DNA from: JAAYRQ01 sp035647815
GTDB lineage: Bacteria > Bacillota > Syntrophomonadia > Syntrophomonadales > Syntrophomonadaceae
Length of the DNA stretch: 64,000 nucleotides
NCBI GenBank assembly: GCA_035647815.1
Contig: DASRMR010000029.1
Coordinates: 11,824-75,823 of the forward strand
Direction: 5' to 3'
Position numbers and translations under genes: made by a program
Part shown: one piece after another, positions 8,685 through 17,179 of the stretch
How positions within the stretch are numbered: position 1 is the stretch's first letter
How the letters are laid out: each line of letters starts with the position of its first letter
Notes under the pieces: model-generated
Database searches by the model: none
Seen by the model: only the letters and a program-made list of their open reading frames with translations
What the model was told of the DNA's origin: nothing

Positions 8685-8946
8685 GAGTGTAGAAGAATAT
8701 TCGTATTTTTTGAAGCCTTAAAGTAAGTTGTTGAGGTAGAAAAACAATTAACTAAGTCCTAACGCCTAAAGGAGATAGGACTATTTACATAGGTGAAAGT
8801 TTTCACTATAATATGCTTAATATAGCAAATAACAATTTACAAGTATTGGACATATTGATTTCCTTAATTTCTAGGAGTTATATATTAAGTTGAATCATAT
8901 AATATACTAGTTCGTAAAGTGCCTAATTATAATCAGGGGTGACAAT
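8685..8946. other. Intergenic region with one hairpin, no gene seen
   Basis: AT-rich leader before the GGDEF gene. A hairpin pairs AGTCCTA (8755-8761) with TAGGACT (8776-8782) and a smaller GTGAAAGTTTTCAC inverted repeat follows at about 8793-8806. I checked for c-di-GMP riboswitch hallmarks and did not find them. Confidence 0.4.
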
Positions 8947-9846
8947 ATGCAAATATTAATAGCGGAAGATGAGCCTATATCAAGACATATTTTGGAGACC
9001 GCTTTGAAAGAGTGGGGTTTTGATTTTATTGTGACTAAAAATGGTGCAGAGGCTTGGAATGTATTACAACAAGATGGTAGTCCTAATATAGTTATTTTGG
9101 ACTGGATGATGCCCGGTATGGATGGAATTGAGATATGCAGGAAGCTTAGAGAGAGGAATTCAGCTAATTATACATATATAATATTACTTACATCTCGTAG
9201 TCGCCCAGAAGATGTTATTAGAGGACTAGACTCGGGTGCTGATGATTATATAGTTAAACCTTTTCATCCAGAGGAATTAAAGTCCCGAATAAAGATTGGG
9301 CAAAGAATAATTGAATTAGAACAACGAATTTCAAGTTTAGCTCGCACTGATTATTTAACTGGTTTGTTAAACAGACGTGCTTTTATCGAAAGGTTAGAGG
9401 CAGAATTAAATAAGGGGATAAGAAAAGCAGGTAATATTGGACTAATAATAACTGATATAGATAATTTTAAATTAGTTAATGATACTTATGGCCACCAAGC
9501 TGGTGATCAAGTATTACAAGATTTTGCTCAAAGTCTAAAGAAATCTTGTCGGGGATACGATTTTGTAGGACGCTATGGTGGGGAAGAATTCATTATTGCT
9601 ATGCCAGAGGCCGATTTAGAAATGACTGCTTTAACTGCGGAAAGAATTAGGAAACAGATAGAACAAAATGATACTTTTTTAAAAGATTTTCCTGTACGGG
9701 TAAAGGTTACGGCAAGTTTTGGCATAACTGCGATGGAAAAAGGTGCGCCTAATACTACAGATACGCTGATTAGTGCGGCTGATAATGCCTTATACCTAGC
9801 TAAAAGATCAGGTAGAAATCAGGTAATAAGAAGTACTGAACTTTAG
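8947..9846 (+). CDS. Response regulator diguanylate cyclase (REC-GGDEF)
   Basis: 299 residues. The receiver domain covers about 1-120, with acidic pocket EDE, phospho-acceptor Asp in ILDWMMPG, switch Thr in LLTS and Lys in VKPFHP. A short linker leads to a GGDEF domain (about 130-298) with DYLTGLLNRRAF, the magnesium-binding DIDNFKLVND and the active-site variant GGEEF in RYGGEEF. GGEEF is a catalytically competent form, so it should make c-di-GMP when phosphorylated. An RxxD inhibitory site is not evident before GGEEF. The cognate kinase is not adjacent. A terminator follows. Confidence 0.93.
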   Translation: MQILIAEDEPISRHILETALKEWGFDFIVTKNGAEAWNVLQQDGSPNIVILDWMMPGMDGIEICRKLRERNSANYTYIILLTSRSRPEDVIRGLDSGADDYIVKPFHPEELKSRIKIGQRIIELEQRISSLARTDYLTGLLNRRAFIERLEAELNKGIRKAGNIGLIITDIDNFKLVNDTYGHQAGDQVLQDFAQSLKKSCRGYDFVGRYGGEEFIIAMPEADLEMTALTAERIRKQIEQNDTFLKDFPVRVKVTASFGITAMEKGAPNTTDTLISAADNALYLAKRSGRNQVIRSTEL

Positions 9847-9857
9847 ATCGTATTTAC

Positions 9858-9891
9858 TAAAAAACCCGTTAAAACGGGTTTTTTAGTAAAA
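9858..9891. terminator. Bidirectional intrinsic terminator
   Basis: TACTAAAAAACCCGTT pairs with AACGGGTTTTTTAGTA around AAA. A/T runs on both sides suit the convergent GGDEF and ferredoxin genes. Confidence 0.88.
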
Positions 9892-9900
9892 TCTATCTAG

Positions 9901-10077
9901 TTAGTCCTCTAAAGGTATACAAGCATCTGTTGGACAAACATCGCTACATGCGCCACAATCTGTACAAAGATCAGGATCGATTATATATTTATCTTCTCCC
10001 TCTGATATAGCTTCTACAGGGCATTCATCTGCACAAATTCCGCATGAAATACATTCATCATTAATTATATAAGCCAC
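9901..10077 (-). CDS. 2[4Fe-4S] ferredoxin, clostridial type
   Basis: 58 residues. Two CxxCxxCxxxCP cluster motifs are complete: CISCGICADECP and CTDCGACSDVCP. A central acidic linker (SEGEDKY) separates them and the tail is acidic. The start is GTG, 9 nt downstream of GGAGG. It is a low-potential electron carrier of the cytoplasm, typical of anaerobes; partner oxidoreductases are not encoded next to it. The gene is monocistronic between a shared terminator and thiN. Confidence 0.95.
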   Translation of the reverse strand: MAYIINDECISCGICADECPVEAISEGEDKYIIDPDLCTDCGACSDVCPTDACIPLED

Positions 10078-10292
10078 TAGACTGTTCCTCCTTTTTATAC
10101 AAACCCAATGCTAATAGTATAATTATTGACTGGATATTTGTCAATTTAGTTCCCATAAAGATTTTGAATTTGTTTTATAGACTACATTTATAGTTGGGAT
10201 TATAATTAAATTCCAAGCATAATTGATAGAATGAATTTTTTGGTATAAAATTTATAGTATTGTATAATAATCTCGTGAATAGGAGAATAATC

Positions 10293-10940
10293 ATGAAATG
10301 TTTAATATTAGCTAATGGAGATTATGGGGACCTTGAAAAGTATTCAAAAGATATAATGAAGGCAGATGTAGTATTATGTGCTGATGGTGGTGCAAACTAT
10401 GCTTACCTATTAAATATTGTTCCCGATTATATTATTGGGGACATGGATTCTATAAATAGTAAAGTAAAAGACTTCTTTTTAGAGAAAGAAGTAGGATTTA
10501 AAAAGTTTCCTAAAAAAAAGGATTTTACAGATATCCAGTTGGTAGTAAGTCTAGCAGAAGATTTAGGGGCAAATCGGATACTCTTTTTAGGAACACAGGG
10601 CAAGCGTCTTGATCATACATTATCTAGTATTTATAGTAGCATGGGGGCTAGTATAAATGCTAAAGAGGTTACACATTATAGTCCTGATTGTACAGTTCAT
10701 ATTGTTAGTAATCACTTAAAATTGGCTGGCAATATAGGCGATATTGTTTCAGTATTAGCCTTAACTGATGAAGTGAATGGGCTGAGTCATTGGGGCTTAG
10801 AATATCCTTTAGATAATGTACAACTCCAGAAAAGTAATCCTTATGCAATTTCTAATATTTTAATTGCTAATGAAGCCGAAATACAAATAGCTCACGGGAT
10901 TATTGCAGTATTACATTATCACGATATTGCTGAGATATAA
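10293..10940 (+). CDS. thiN: Thiamine pyrophosphokinase
   Basis: About 215 residues. Typical motifs are CADGGANYAY near the start, DYIIGDMDS with the metal-binding Asp, FPKKKDFTDIQLV, and LGTQGKRLDHT. The C-terminal beta domain follows (GDIVSVLALTDEVNGLSHWGLEYPL). It makes TPP from thiamine and ATP. The open frame extends to a TTG at 10260, but the ATG at 10293 has AGGAG at the correct distance and fits the family start. No TPP riboswitch is visible upstream. Confidence 0.94.
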   Translation: MKCLILANGDYGDLEKYSKDIMKADVVLCADGGANYAYLLNIVPDYIIGDMDSINSKVKDFFLEKEVGFKKFPKKKDFTDIQLVVSLAEDLGANRILFLGTQGKRLDHTLSSIYSSMGASINAKEVTHYSPDCTVHIVSNHLKLAGNIGDIVSVLALTDEVNGLSHWGLEYPLDNVQLQKSNPYAISNILIANEAEIQIAHGIIAVLHYHDIAEI

Positions 10941-10958
10941 ATAGATGGAGGCATATAC

Positions 10959-11801
10959 ATGGACTTAAGTTTTTTATCGGGAATATTTGCTAGTCCATGG
11001 AGTATTATTCGCAGTTTACTGGACATAGCTATAGTTTCGTATGTATTTTATAGAATACTAAGATTGGTAACTGGTACTAGGGCAGAACAACTTCTTAAAG
11101 GACTAGTTCTGCTCCTAGCCTTTTCTGCTGTAGCTAGTTTTTTAAGATTTGAAATGATTAACTGGTTAGTAGGAAAACTATGGATACTATTTGCGATTAC
11201 CCTACCTATAGTGTTCCAACCGGAATTAAGAAGATTGCTGGAACAAATTGGGCGGGGAGGTTTTTTTACCCCCCGGCGTTCTGCAGTCGATATGCAGGAT
11301 TATGACCATATTATAGATGAAATAAGTGAAGCAGTAGCAATTTTGTCTCGTAATAAAGTAGGTGCTTTAATCATATTAGCCCGTGAAACTGGGATTTCAG
11401 AATATATGGAGAGTGGAGTAGAGCTTGATGCCCTAGTAACTTCTAGCCTTTTAATCAATATTTTTGTGTTAAATTCTCCTTTGCATGATGGAGCAGTCGT
11501 AATTAGTGAAGGCCGGCTAGGGAGGGCTAGCTGTTTTCTTCCCTTGAGTGATAATCCTTCTCTGGAAAAAAGTTTAGGTACACGCCATAGAGCGGGGTTA
11601 GGTATTACCGAAGTATCTGATGCGGTTGCTATTATCGTATCAGAAGAAACTGGCACCATATCTATTGCTATGGAAGGAAAACTACAACCATATTTAGATG
11701 TTCAAAGTATGCAGGACACTTTAACCCGTGCCATGGTAAACCGACCGAGGCGGAGTGACACTTTCCGGAGGAGGTGGACTGGTGAAAAAGAACAGTCTTA
11801 A
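10959..11801 (+). CDS. cdaA: Diadenylate cyclase CdaA (c-di-AMP synthase)
   Basis: 280 residues. Three transmembrane helices occupy roughly residues 10-90, followed by the DAC domain. Both catalytic signatures are intact: DGA at residues 177-179 (LHDGAVV) and RHR at 209-211 (GTRHRAG). It condenses two ATP into c-di-AMP, the second messenger controlling potassium and osmolyte balance. GGAGG lies upstream of the ATG, and the gene starts 18 bp after thiN. The next gene, cdaR, overlaps by 20 nt. Two c-di-AMP riboswitches lie 5-7 kb downstream, which makes this synthase the likely source of their ligand. Confidence 0.96.
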   Translation: MDLSFLSGIFASPWSIIRSLLDIAIVSYVFYRILRLVTGTRAEQLLKGLVLLLAFSAVASFLRFEMINWLVGKLWILFAITLPIVFQPELRRLLEQIGRGGFFTPRRSAVDMQDYDHIIDEISEAVAILSRNKVGALIILARETGISEYMESGVELDALVTSSLLINIFVLNSPLHDGAVVISEGRLGRASCFLPLSDNPSLEKSLGTRHRAGLGITEVSDAVAIIVSEETGTISIAMEGKLQPYLDVQSMQDTLTRAMVNRPRRSDTFRRRWTGEKEQS

Positions 11802-12708
11802 GGTAATATCAGTATTAATGGCAGTTTTACTCTGGTTTTATGTAGTAAATCAAGGTGATTTGAATCCGCAACAAAATGTAGTTACAGCTAATTTAGAATA
11901 TATAAATCTTCAAGAAGGTTTAAGTATAATAGCTCCAGAGACAGTATCAGTTAAAATATGGGGTCTATTTCAGGAGCCTGAAGAAGTAGTCGCTTATATA
12001 GATGTAGAATCCTTAACTAAGGGAACCCATAATGTGCCAGTTCAAGTAAAGCCAATAAAAGGTGCAATATTTACTAGTGTGGAGCCTGATAAAGTGGAAG
12101 TAATTATAAAAGGGGAAAAGGAAAAACATTTGTCTATATCTCATCTTGTCACTAGAAATCCAGCATTAGGTTATGAGTTATTAGATGTTATGAAAAACCC
12201 GGATAAATGTATAATAAAAGGTGAGGAAAGTATAGTAAATCAAGTAAATAGCGTTATTTGTGAGATAGATTTAGCTGATGTAAGAGGTATTAAATCTATA
12301 AATATACCTTTAAAGGCATTAGATATTTCGGGTAATGTTATTACTAAAGGTGTAAGGCTAGTGCCAGAACAGATTAATGTTTATGTAGTAGTTAATCAGA
12401 ATATGGTGACCAAAACAGTAACTGTGAGTCCGACTATAATTGGAGATCAATCAGATGAAATTCAGTTATTATCTACTAAAGTAATCCCAGATACAGTTAA
12501 TGTTATTGCACCAGAACCTATTGCTAATACAATAGATGAGCTAAAAACGGAGCCGGTTGATATAACTGGTAAAACTGAGTCGTTTCGTCAGGAAGTAAAA
12601 GTTATTATACCTGAGGGTATTGATATCTATCCTACTAAAGTGTTAGTAGATGTTAATATAACTAAGCATAAGGAAAAAGATGAGGAAGAAGAATTAATAG
12701 ATCCATAG
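11782..12708 (+). CDS. cdaR: YbbR-domain protein CdaR, regulator of CdaA
   Basis: About 308 residues: an N-terminal signal anchor (VISVLMAVLLWFYVVNQ) and then tandem YbbR beta domains exposed outside, with repeated segments such as VSVKIWG, VPVQVKPI, INIPLKAL and VDITGKTE. The GTG at 11782 follows GGAGGAGGT and is preferred to the upstream ATG. It overlaps cdaA, as in other Firmicutes, where CdaR binds CdaA in the membrane and modulates its output. The tail is acidic (KDEEEELIDP). Confidence 0.92.
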   Translation: MKKNSLKVISVLMAVLLWFYVVNQGDLNPQQNVVTANLEYINLQEGLSIIAPETVSVKIWGLFQEPEEVVAYIDVESLTKGTHNVPVQVKPIKGAIFTSVEPDKVEVIIKGEKEKHLSISHLVTRNPALGYELLDVMKNPDKCIIKGEESIVNQVNSVICEIDLADVRGIKSINIPLKALDISGNVITKGVRLVPEQINVYVVVNQNMVTKTVTVSPTIIGDQSDEIQLLSTKVIPDTVNVIAPEPIANTIDELKTEPVDITGKTESFRQEVKVIIPEGIDIYPTKVLVDVNITKHKEKDEEEELIDP

Positions 12709-12818
12709 CATGGTATATTATTAACCAAAACAGATTGGTTAGCATAATAATAAATTATAAGTACAACATAAGACATTTTACGTTTTACATCTTATATTTA
12801 AAAATGGAGGGGCTAATA

Positions 12819-14180
12819 GTGGGAGTATTATTTGGCACTGATGGTGTTAGAGGAATAGCAAATATAGAATTAACCCCAGAACTGGCCTTCGGTTTAGGTC
12901 GGGCTGGTAGTTATGTACTAGCTCAACAATCTGAGGGAACTAGACCACGCATTTTAGTGGGGAAAGATACTAGGATTTCTGGAGATATGTTGGAAGCAGC
13001 TTTAATTGCAGGAATATGTTCTACAGGTGCTGATGTACTTACAGTAGGTGTTATTCCTACACCAGCAGTAGCTTACCTAACTAAGATGTATGAGGCTTCT
13101 TGTGGTATAGTAATATCAGCTTCTCATAATCCCGTGCAAGATAATGGGATTAAATTCTTTGGGTCTACTGGTTATAAATTACCTGATGAGATCGAAGAAA
13201 AAATCGAGGAGTTAGTAGTAAAGGGAACTCATAGTTTGCCTAGGCCTATAGGAGAAGATATAGGCAGGGTTTATGATGTTGAAGGAGCTTTAAGTAATTA
13301 CCTCAACTATCTAACTAGTACTTATTCTCTAGAAGAAAATTTACGCGATTTATGTATAGTTGTAGATTGTGCTAATGGGGCTGCATATGAAGCTGCACCT
13401 AAGATGTGGGAAAGATTAGGTGCTCATGTTATATCTATAAATGATATTCCTAATGGGTTAAATATTAATGATAAATGTGGTTCTACACATACTGGTAGTC
13501 TTAAAAAGGCGGTAATCCAGCATAAGGCTAATATAGGGATTGCCTATGATGGTGACGCAGATCGCTGTATATTAGTAGATGAACGTGGTAATGAGTTAGA
13601 TGGCGACCATATAATGTTGATTTGTGCACTAGATATGTATCGCAGGGGTAATTTAAAACCTCCTACAATTGTAGCTACTGTTATGAGTAATGTAGGTCTG
13701 GACATCGCATTACGACGTGAAAACATAGCTATAGATAGTTGTGCAGTCGGGGATAGATATGTTCTAGAAAAAATGCTAGAAACGGGTGCTATTTTAGGTG
13801 GCGAGCAATCAGGCCATATTATTTTCCATGATTATGCGACTACTGGGGATGGACTCCTTACATCTTTAAAAGTTGTGGAAGTGATACAGAGAACTGGTTT
13901 ACAATTATCAGAATTAGCTCGGGAGATGGAGAAACAGCCACAACTCCTAGTTAATATAAAAGTTGACAAAAAAGAAAGGATGTTGTCTCATGGTTTAGTA
14001 GTGGAAGCTTTAGAAAGGAGTGAAAAGAGATTAGGAGAATGGGGTAAACTAGTTGTAAGACCATCTGGAACAGAGCCATTAGTAAGAATTATGGCACAAG
14101 GACCAGATCATTATTTGTTAGAGGAGGTAATTAATGATATTAAGGCAGCTATAGAAACTGTAGAACAAATGAATGAATAG
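12819..14180 (+). CDS. glmM: Phosphoglucosamine mutase
   Basis: About 453 residues, the usual length. Four phosphohexomutase regions are seen: LFGTDGVRGIAN at the start, active-site serine loop SASHNP, metal loop DGDADRC, sugar loop GGEQSGH, and the C-terminal phosphate loop RPSGTEPLVRI. It converts GlcN-6-P to GlcN-1-P for peptidoglycan. The frame is open to 12735, but the GTG at 12819 has GGAGGGG 6 nt upstream and begins the conserved sequence. GlmM is known in Firmicutes to bind and inhibit CdaA, consistent with the shared operon. Confidence 0.96.
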   Translation: MGVLFGTDGVRGIANIELTPELAFGLGRAGSYVLAQQSEGTRPRILVGKDTRISGDMLEAALIAGICSTGADVLTVGVIPTPAVAYLTKMYEASCGIVISASHNPVQDNGIKFFGSTGYKLPDEIEEKIEELVVKGTHSLPRPIGEDIGRVYDVEGALSNYLNYLTSTYSLEENLRDLCIVVDCANGAAYEAAPKMWERLGAHVISINDIPNGLNINDKCGSTHTGSLKKAVIQHKANIGIAYDGDADRCILVDERGNELDGDHIMLICALDMYRRGNLKPPTIVATVMSNVGLDIALRRENIAIDSCAVGDRYVLEKMLETGAILGGEQSGHIIFHDYATTGDGLLTSLKVVEVIQRTGLQLSELAREMEKQPQLLVNIKVDKKERMLSHGLVVEALERSEKRLGEWGKLVVRPSGTEPLVRIMAQGPDHYLLEEVINDIKAAIETVEQMNE

Positions 14181-14189
14181 CCCCTTAAC

Positions 14190-14340
14190 GGGCGAAAGCG
14201 CCGGGCCCTGATTAGCTTTTAGGTTCAGGGTGACGAGGTGAGGGTTTATCGAATAATCGGCGGATAATCCTCCGGTGGCTAAGGTCATCGACAATGTAGT
14301 ACAAATCCAGACAGTAATGTCTGGGACAAAAAGCTACATT
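14190..14340 (+). ncRNA. glmS ribozyme (GlcN-6-P-activated self-cleaving leader)
   Basis: The conserved core is present: AAGCGCC at the cleavage site (expected cut between A14197 and G14198), a P1 hairpin closed by CCCTGA/TCAGGG, the block GACGAGG then TTATCGAA, the CGGCGGAT...CCTCCGGTGGCT pseudoknot region, and P3/P4 helices AATGTAG/CTACATT and CCAGACA/TGTCTGG. Length and order match the class found upstream of glmS in Firmicutes. Here GlcN-6-P would trigger cleavage and loss of the downstream mRNA. It sits between glmM and a glmS that lacks its glutaminase half. Confidence 0.95.
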
Positions 14341-14424
14341 TAATTAATTTTGATAAAAATGATAATAATATATAAACATTTAAAACTAAAAAATAAATAT
14401 ATTCTTCGAGGGGAGAAAAAACTC

Positions 14425-15564
14425 ATGACTAATATACAAATGCATGGGGAAAATCCCATATCTTTAGATTTCCAAAAGGGAGTCTTTAAGCATTTTATGA
14501 TAAAAGAAATACATGAACAACCAAAGACAGTAAGACTAGAATTAGATGGACGCATTAAAAAAGGTATTGTAGATCTTTATGATTTAGGGATGGACGACAT
14601 TTTAGCTAGGGTAGAAAAAATATATATGATAGGTTGTGGAACTGCTTACCACGCAGGTTTAGTAGGAAAAGATATTATAGAAAAGCTAGTACGTGTAAAT
14701 GTAGAGAGTGATATTGCCTCAGAGTTTGGCTATAGAGATATTTTGTGGGGCGAAAATCAACTCATGATTGTTATAAGCCAATCTGGCGAGACGGCTGACA
14801 CCCTAGTCGCACTACGAGAGGCAAAACGACACGGGATACCAATTCTAGCGATTACTAATGTTGTGGGAAGTACGGTCGCACAAGAGGCCGATAAAGTGAT
14901 ATACACACTTGCAGGACCAGAAATATCTATAGCGTCTACTAAAGCTTATACTAGCCAATTAGTTGTCGTATATTTATTAGCTTTATATATGGCTCAATTG
15001 CGTATGAGTCACGATGAAAAAGCACTTAGAACAATTGGTAATGAATTAAGCCATATAGGTGATTATTTAGAAGAAGTTTTTGAACAAGAGGAAAAAATAA
15101 TAAAACTTGCTTGGCAACATCACCAGATGCAAAGTGTTTTTTATTTAGGACGTGGTTTAGATTGTGCGGTAGCGATGGAAGGGGCATTAAAACTAAAAGA
15201 AACATCTTACATTCATGCTGAAGCATATGCTACTGGAGAATTAAAACACGGGCCTATTGCGCTTATTACTGATCAATCTCCAGTTATAACTTTATTAACC
15301 CAAAACCACATGGTAGAGAGATCTATGTATAATATTCAAGAAGTTAAAACTAGGGGTGGTAAAGTAATAGCAGTCTGTAAAGCTGATTTACAGGAACAAT
15401 GTAGGGATTGTGATGATATTATTACTATACCTAATGTAAACTCAATTATTACACCTATTTTATCTGTTGTTCCATTACAGATGTTTGCTTATTATATGGC
15501 AACTTTAAGGGGTAATAATGTTGACCAACCTAGAAATTTGACTAAAAGTGTACAAATCGAATAG
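14425..15564 (+). CDS. glmS: GlmS isomerase half only (glutaminase domain absent)
   Basis: About 379 residues covering the two SIS domains of glucosamine-6-phosphate synthase. It starts just upstream of the usual domain junction (KHFMIKEIHEQP). Sugar-site motifs are intact: GCGTAYHAG, SQSGETADT, STKAYTSQ, the helix KLKETSYIHAEAYATGELKHGP and the C-terminal NLTKSV with its lysine. The N-terminal 240-residue glutamine amidotransferase domain, with its invariant Cys-1 (MCGIVGY type), is missing. The preceding 240 bp are ribozyme, not coding sequence. The ATG at 14425 follows GAGGGGAG; an earlier ATG at 14350 would fall in AT-rich leader. It may use free ammonia, a separate glutaminase partner, or only isomerise or deaminate hexose phosphates. 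Confidence 0.9.
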   Translation: MTNIQMHGENPISLDFQKGVFKHFMIKEIHEQPKTVRLELDGRIKKGIVDLYDLGMDDILARVEKIYMIGCGTAYHAGLVGKDIIEKLVRVNVESDIASEFGYRDILWGENQLMIVISQSGETADTLVALREAKRHGIPILAITNVVGSTVAQEADKVIYTLAGPEISIASTKAYTSQLVVVYLLALYMAQLRMSHDEKALRTIGNELSHIGDYLEEVFEQEEKIIKLAWQHHQMQSVFYLGRGLDCAVAMEGALKLKETSYIHAEAYATGELKHGPIALITDQSPVITLLTQNHMVERSMYNIQEVKTRGGKVIAVCKADLQEQCRDCDDIITIPNVNSIITPILSVVPLQMFAYYMATLRGNNVDQPRNLTKSVQIE

Positions 15565-15596
15565 AGAGCTAAGATTACCAATTTATTAACTTAACT

Positions 15597-15624
15597 ATAA
15601 ACCCCCATCTTCCGATGGGGGTTT
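15597..15624. terminator. Bidirectional intrinsic terminator
   Basis: TAAACCCCCATC (15597-15608) pairs with GATGGGGGTTTA (15613-15624) around TTCC, with T/A-rich flanks. It separates glmS from the convergent membrane-protein pair. Confidence 0.9.
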
Positions 15625-15626
15625 AT

Positions 15627-16007
15627 TTATAAAATATTCTTGAGATTGATTTTCTCTTTACTAGCTATATGTTCGAGCATAAATTTAAGTTCCGATAATT
15701 GCCCACGAGATAGTGCTGTGTCTTGGCTTTTGATATATTCCTTAGTCTTAGCTAATGAAAACTCAATATTATCAATTTCCAGGTGATCTATAAAAATAGG
15801 CCACCATTTTGTTTCCTCTTGCCATTTTTCTTCTACTTCATCCATTTTTATAACTGCCTTAACCCATTCTTCTTTTTTTACTTCATTACTTACTCGCTCA
15901 ATTTGCTTGGTTAGTTCATCTGTTGATACTTCAAGTGAGTGTTCCATCCAAAAACCGAAACTGATAATTGAAGCAAATATTATTAATAATGATGTTAGTA
16001 ATCTCAT
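15627..16007 (-). CDS. DUF4363-type small membrane-anchored protein
   Basis: 126 residues. One N-terminal transmembrane segment (LLTSLLIIFASIISFGFWM) is followed by a helical, charged outside domain (TKQIERVSNEVKKEEWVKA, EEKWQEETKWWPIFIDH). This pattern fits the DUF4363 family. The function is unknown. It lies 22 bp downstream of a DUF421/YetF-like gene, an arrangement suggesting a two-gene operon and a functional pair. Confidence 0.75.
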   Translation of the reverse strand: MRLLTSLLIIFASIISFGFWMEHSLEVSTDELTKQIERVSNEVKKEEWVKAVIKMDEVEEKWQEETKWWPIFIDHLEIDNIEFSLAKTKEYIKSQDTALSRGQLSELKFMLEHIASKEKINLKNIL

Positions 16008-16029
16008 TATATTAAGAATACTCCTTTGG

Positions 16030-16713
16030 CTAATTTTTTGAGGATGATTTTACTTGATAAAAAATCTGGCCTTGGGTATCAAGACTAGCAAAAAATACAT
16101 CTTTTAGATCAGTTATTCCATATTTATTTAGTTCATTTTGCAAATATTCAACGGTCAAGTTTAGGTTTTCCAGATTTTCCTGAATAACATGGCCATCCAT
16201 GATTAAAGATGTGGATAGGCCTTCATATGGAGTGTCTATACCTAAGTCTGCTGGTTGAACAGCTCTTTTTTGAGATTTTAAGAAAACACTAATTTCACCA
16301 TTAGTTTCTAAAACGGCAAATTCCACATCACTAATATCTGTTACACCTTTTGAACGCAATTGTTCTAATAAATCATTGATATTATAGCGTAATTTTCGCA
16401 TTTCCTTTTCCTTGATTTTAGCCTTTTCAATTATTATGCTAGGTTTACCACAGATTATTCCACGCGCCCTTTCACTCTTTAGGGACAGAAAAGATAAAGC
16501 AACTTGTGCAGTGAATAAAACAAAAATGGGTATAAGGCCATTCACTAAAGGAATACCCGTATCTTGCATGGGAATAGCACCTAATTCTGAAATCATGATA
16601 ATTACTACAAGCTCATATGGTTGAAGTTGACCAATTTGTCTTTTACCCATCAATCTAAGAAAGATGATGATAACCCCAAATAAAATTAGTGTGCGAATAA
16701 TTATTATATTCAT
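16030..16713 (-). CDS. DUF421 / YetF-like membrane protein
   Basis: 227 residues. Three transmembrane helices at the N-terminus include the family signature LRLMGKRQIGQLQPYELVVIIMISELG. A cytoplasmic domain of two related alpha/beta halves follows (DVEFAVLETNGEISVF and DVFFASLDTQGQIFYQ), an internal repeat. YetF/YdfR-type proteins occur widely in Firmicutes, often spore- or stress-linked; the biochemical role is unknown. It precedes a DUF4363 gene in the same transcript. Confidence 0.85.
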   Translation of the reverse strand: MNIIIIRTLILFGVIIIFLRLMGKRQIGQLQPYELVVIIMISELGAIPMQDTGIPLVNGLIPIFVLFTAQVALSFLSLKSERARGIICGKPSIIIEKAKIKEKEMRKLRYNINDLLEQLRSKGVTDISDVEFAVLETNGEISVFLKSQKRAVQPADLGIDTPYEGLSTSLIMDGHVIQENLENLNLTVEYLQNELNKYGITDLKDVFFASLDTQGQIFYQVKSSSKN

Positions 16714-16918
16714 TTATTCCCCCTTAAGATTATAAAAGGTTGTATATATATCATCTACTCCAAGTGCTATTTTTATGTAAGTTTGTGTTTTTTCAGTTAA
16801 TAAACAAAAATTAAATAACTATAAATTTGGAAAAATAGTTTGATTTAGTTATTAAAATGAGTATAATTGAGTATATATTAAACATAATAAAATAAAACTA
16901 AATATTACTTAGTTAATT

Positions 16919-17031
16919 TCGCTGAGTCCTCGGAAAAACCGAGGAACGGGGGAACCAATTTTGGGGTGAATCTGGATTATTCCAGTAGGGCTAACCCTAG
17001 TCCGAATCCGTCAGCTAACCTCGTAAGCGTG
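16919..17031 (+). ncRNA. c-di-AMP riboswitch (ydaO/yuaA class), copy 1
   Basis: The class hallmarks appear in order: CGCTGAGTCC opening arm, GAGGAACGGGGGAACC, TTTTGGGGTGAATC, GTAGGGCTAACCC, CCGAATCCGTCAGC, TAACCTCG, and the closing TAAGCG arm. From the GGGGG block to the closing GAAGGG (about 90 nt) it is identical to copy 2 at 17645. The aptamer is followed by an intrinsic terminator (17062-17091) and then an EctB-tail ORF. In known members ligand binding favours termination, so high c-di-AMP should switch the gene off. Confidence 0.94.
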
Positions 17032-17061
17032 AAGGGGGAACTAAAGTGTCTGTATTTACAT

Positions 17062-17091
17062 GACCAAAGGTTTCTGTCCTTTGGTCTTTTT
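17062..17091 (+). terminator. Riboswitch expression-platform terminator, copy 1
   Basis: Perfect 9-bp stem GACCAAAGG / CCTTTGGTC around TTTCTGT and followed by TTTTT. It lies 31 nt after the aptamer and 90 nt before the start codon, as expected for a transcription-attenuation riboswitch. Confidence 0.9.
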
Positions 17092-17179
17092 AATTTCTGT
17101 AAAAGAAATTTTCATGAAGTTGTAGACTAAAGTGTCTAATACAAGATTTGGATAAAGAGTTAAAAAGGAGGAACATATA

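Noticed and set aside
8685..8946. Possible c-di-GMP riboswitch before the GGDEF gene
   Set aside because: Characteristic conserved blocks of either c-di-GMP class are missing; only simple hairpins are present.
10141..10292. Possible TPP riboswitch before thiN
   Set aside because: The CTGAGA and other thi-box blocks were not found.
11300..11659. 119-codon minus-strand frame inside cdaA
   Set aside because: It overlaps the catalytic DAC domain on the other strand and has no supporting signal.
14350..14424. Upstream ATG extension of the GlmS isomerase
   Set aside because: The extra 25 codons are AT-rich and Lys/Ile-rich, unlike the family, and the next ATG has the good ribosome site; it does not encode any of the glutaminase domain.
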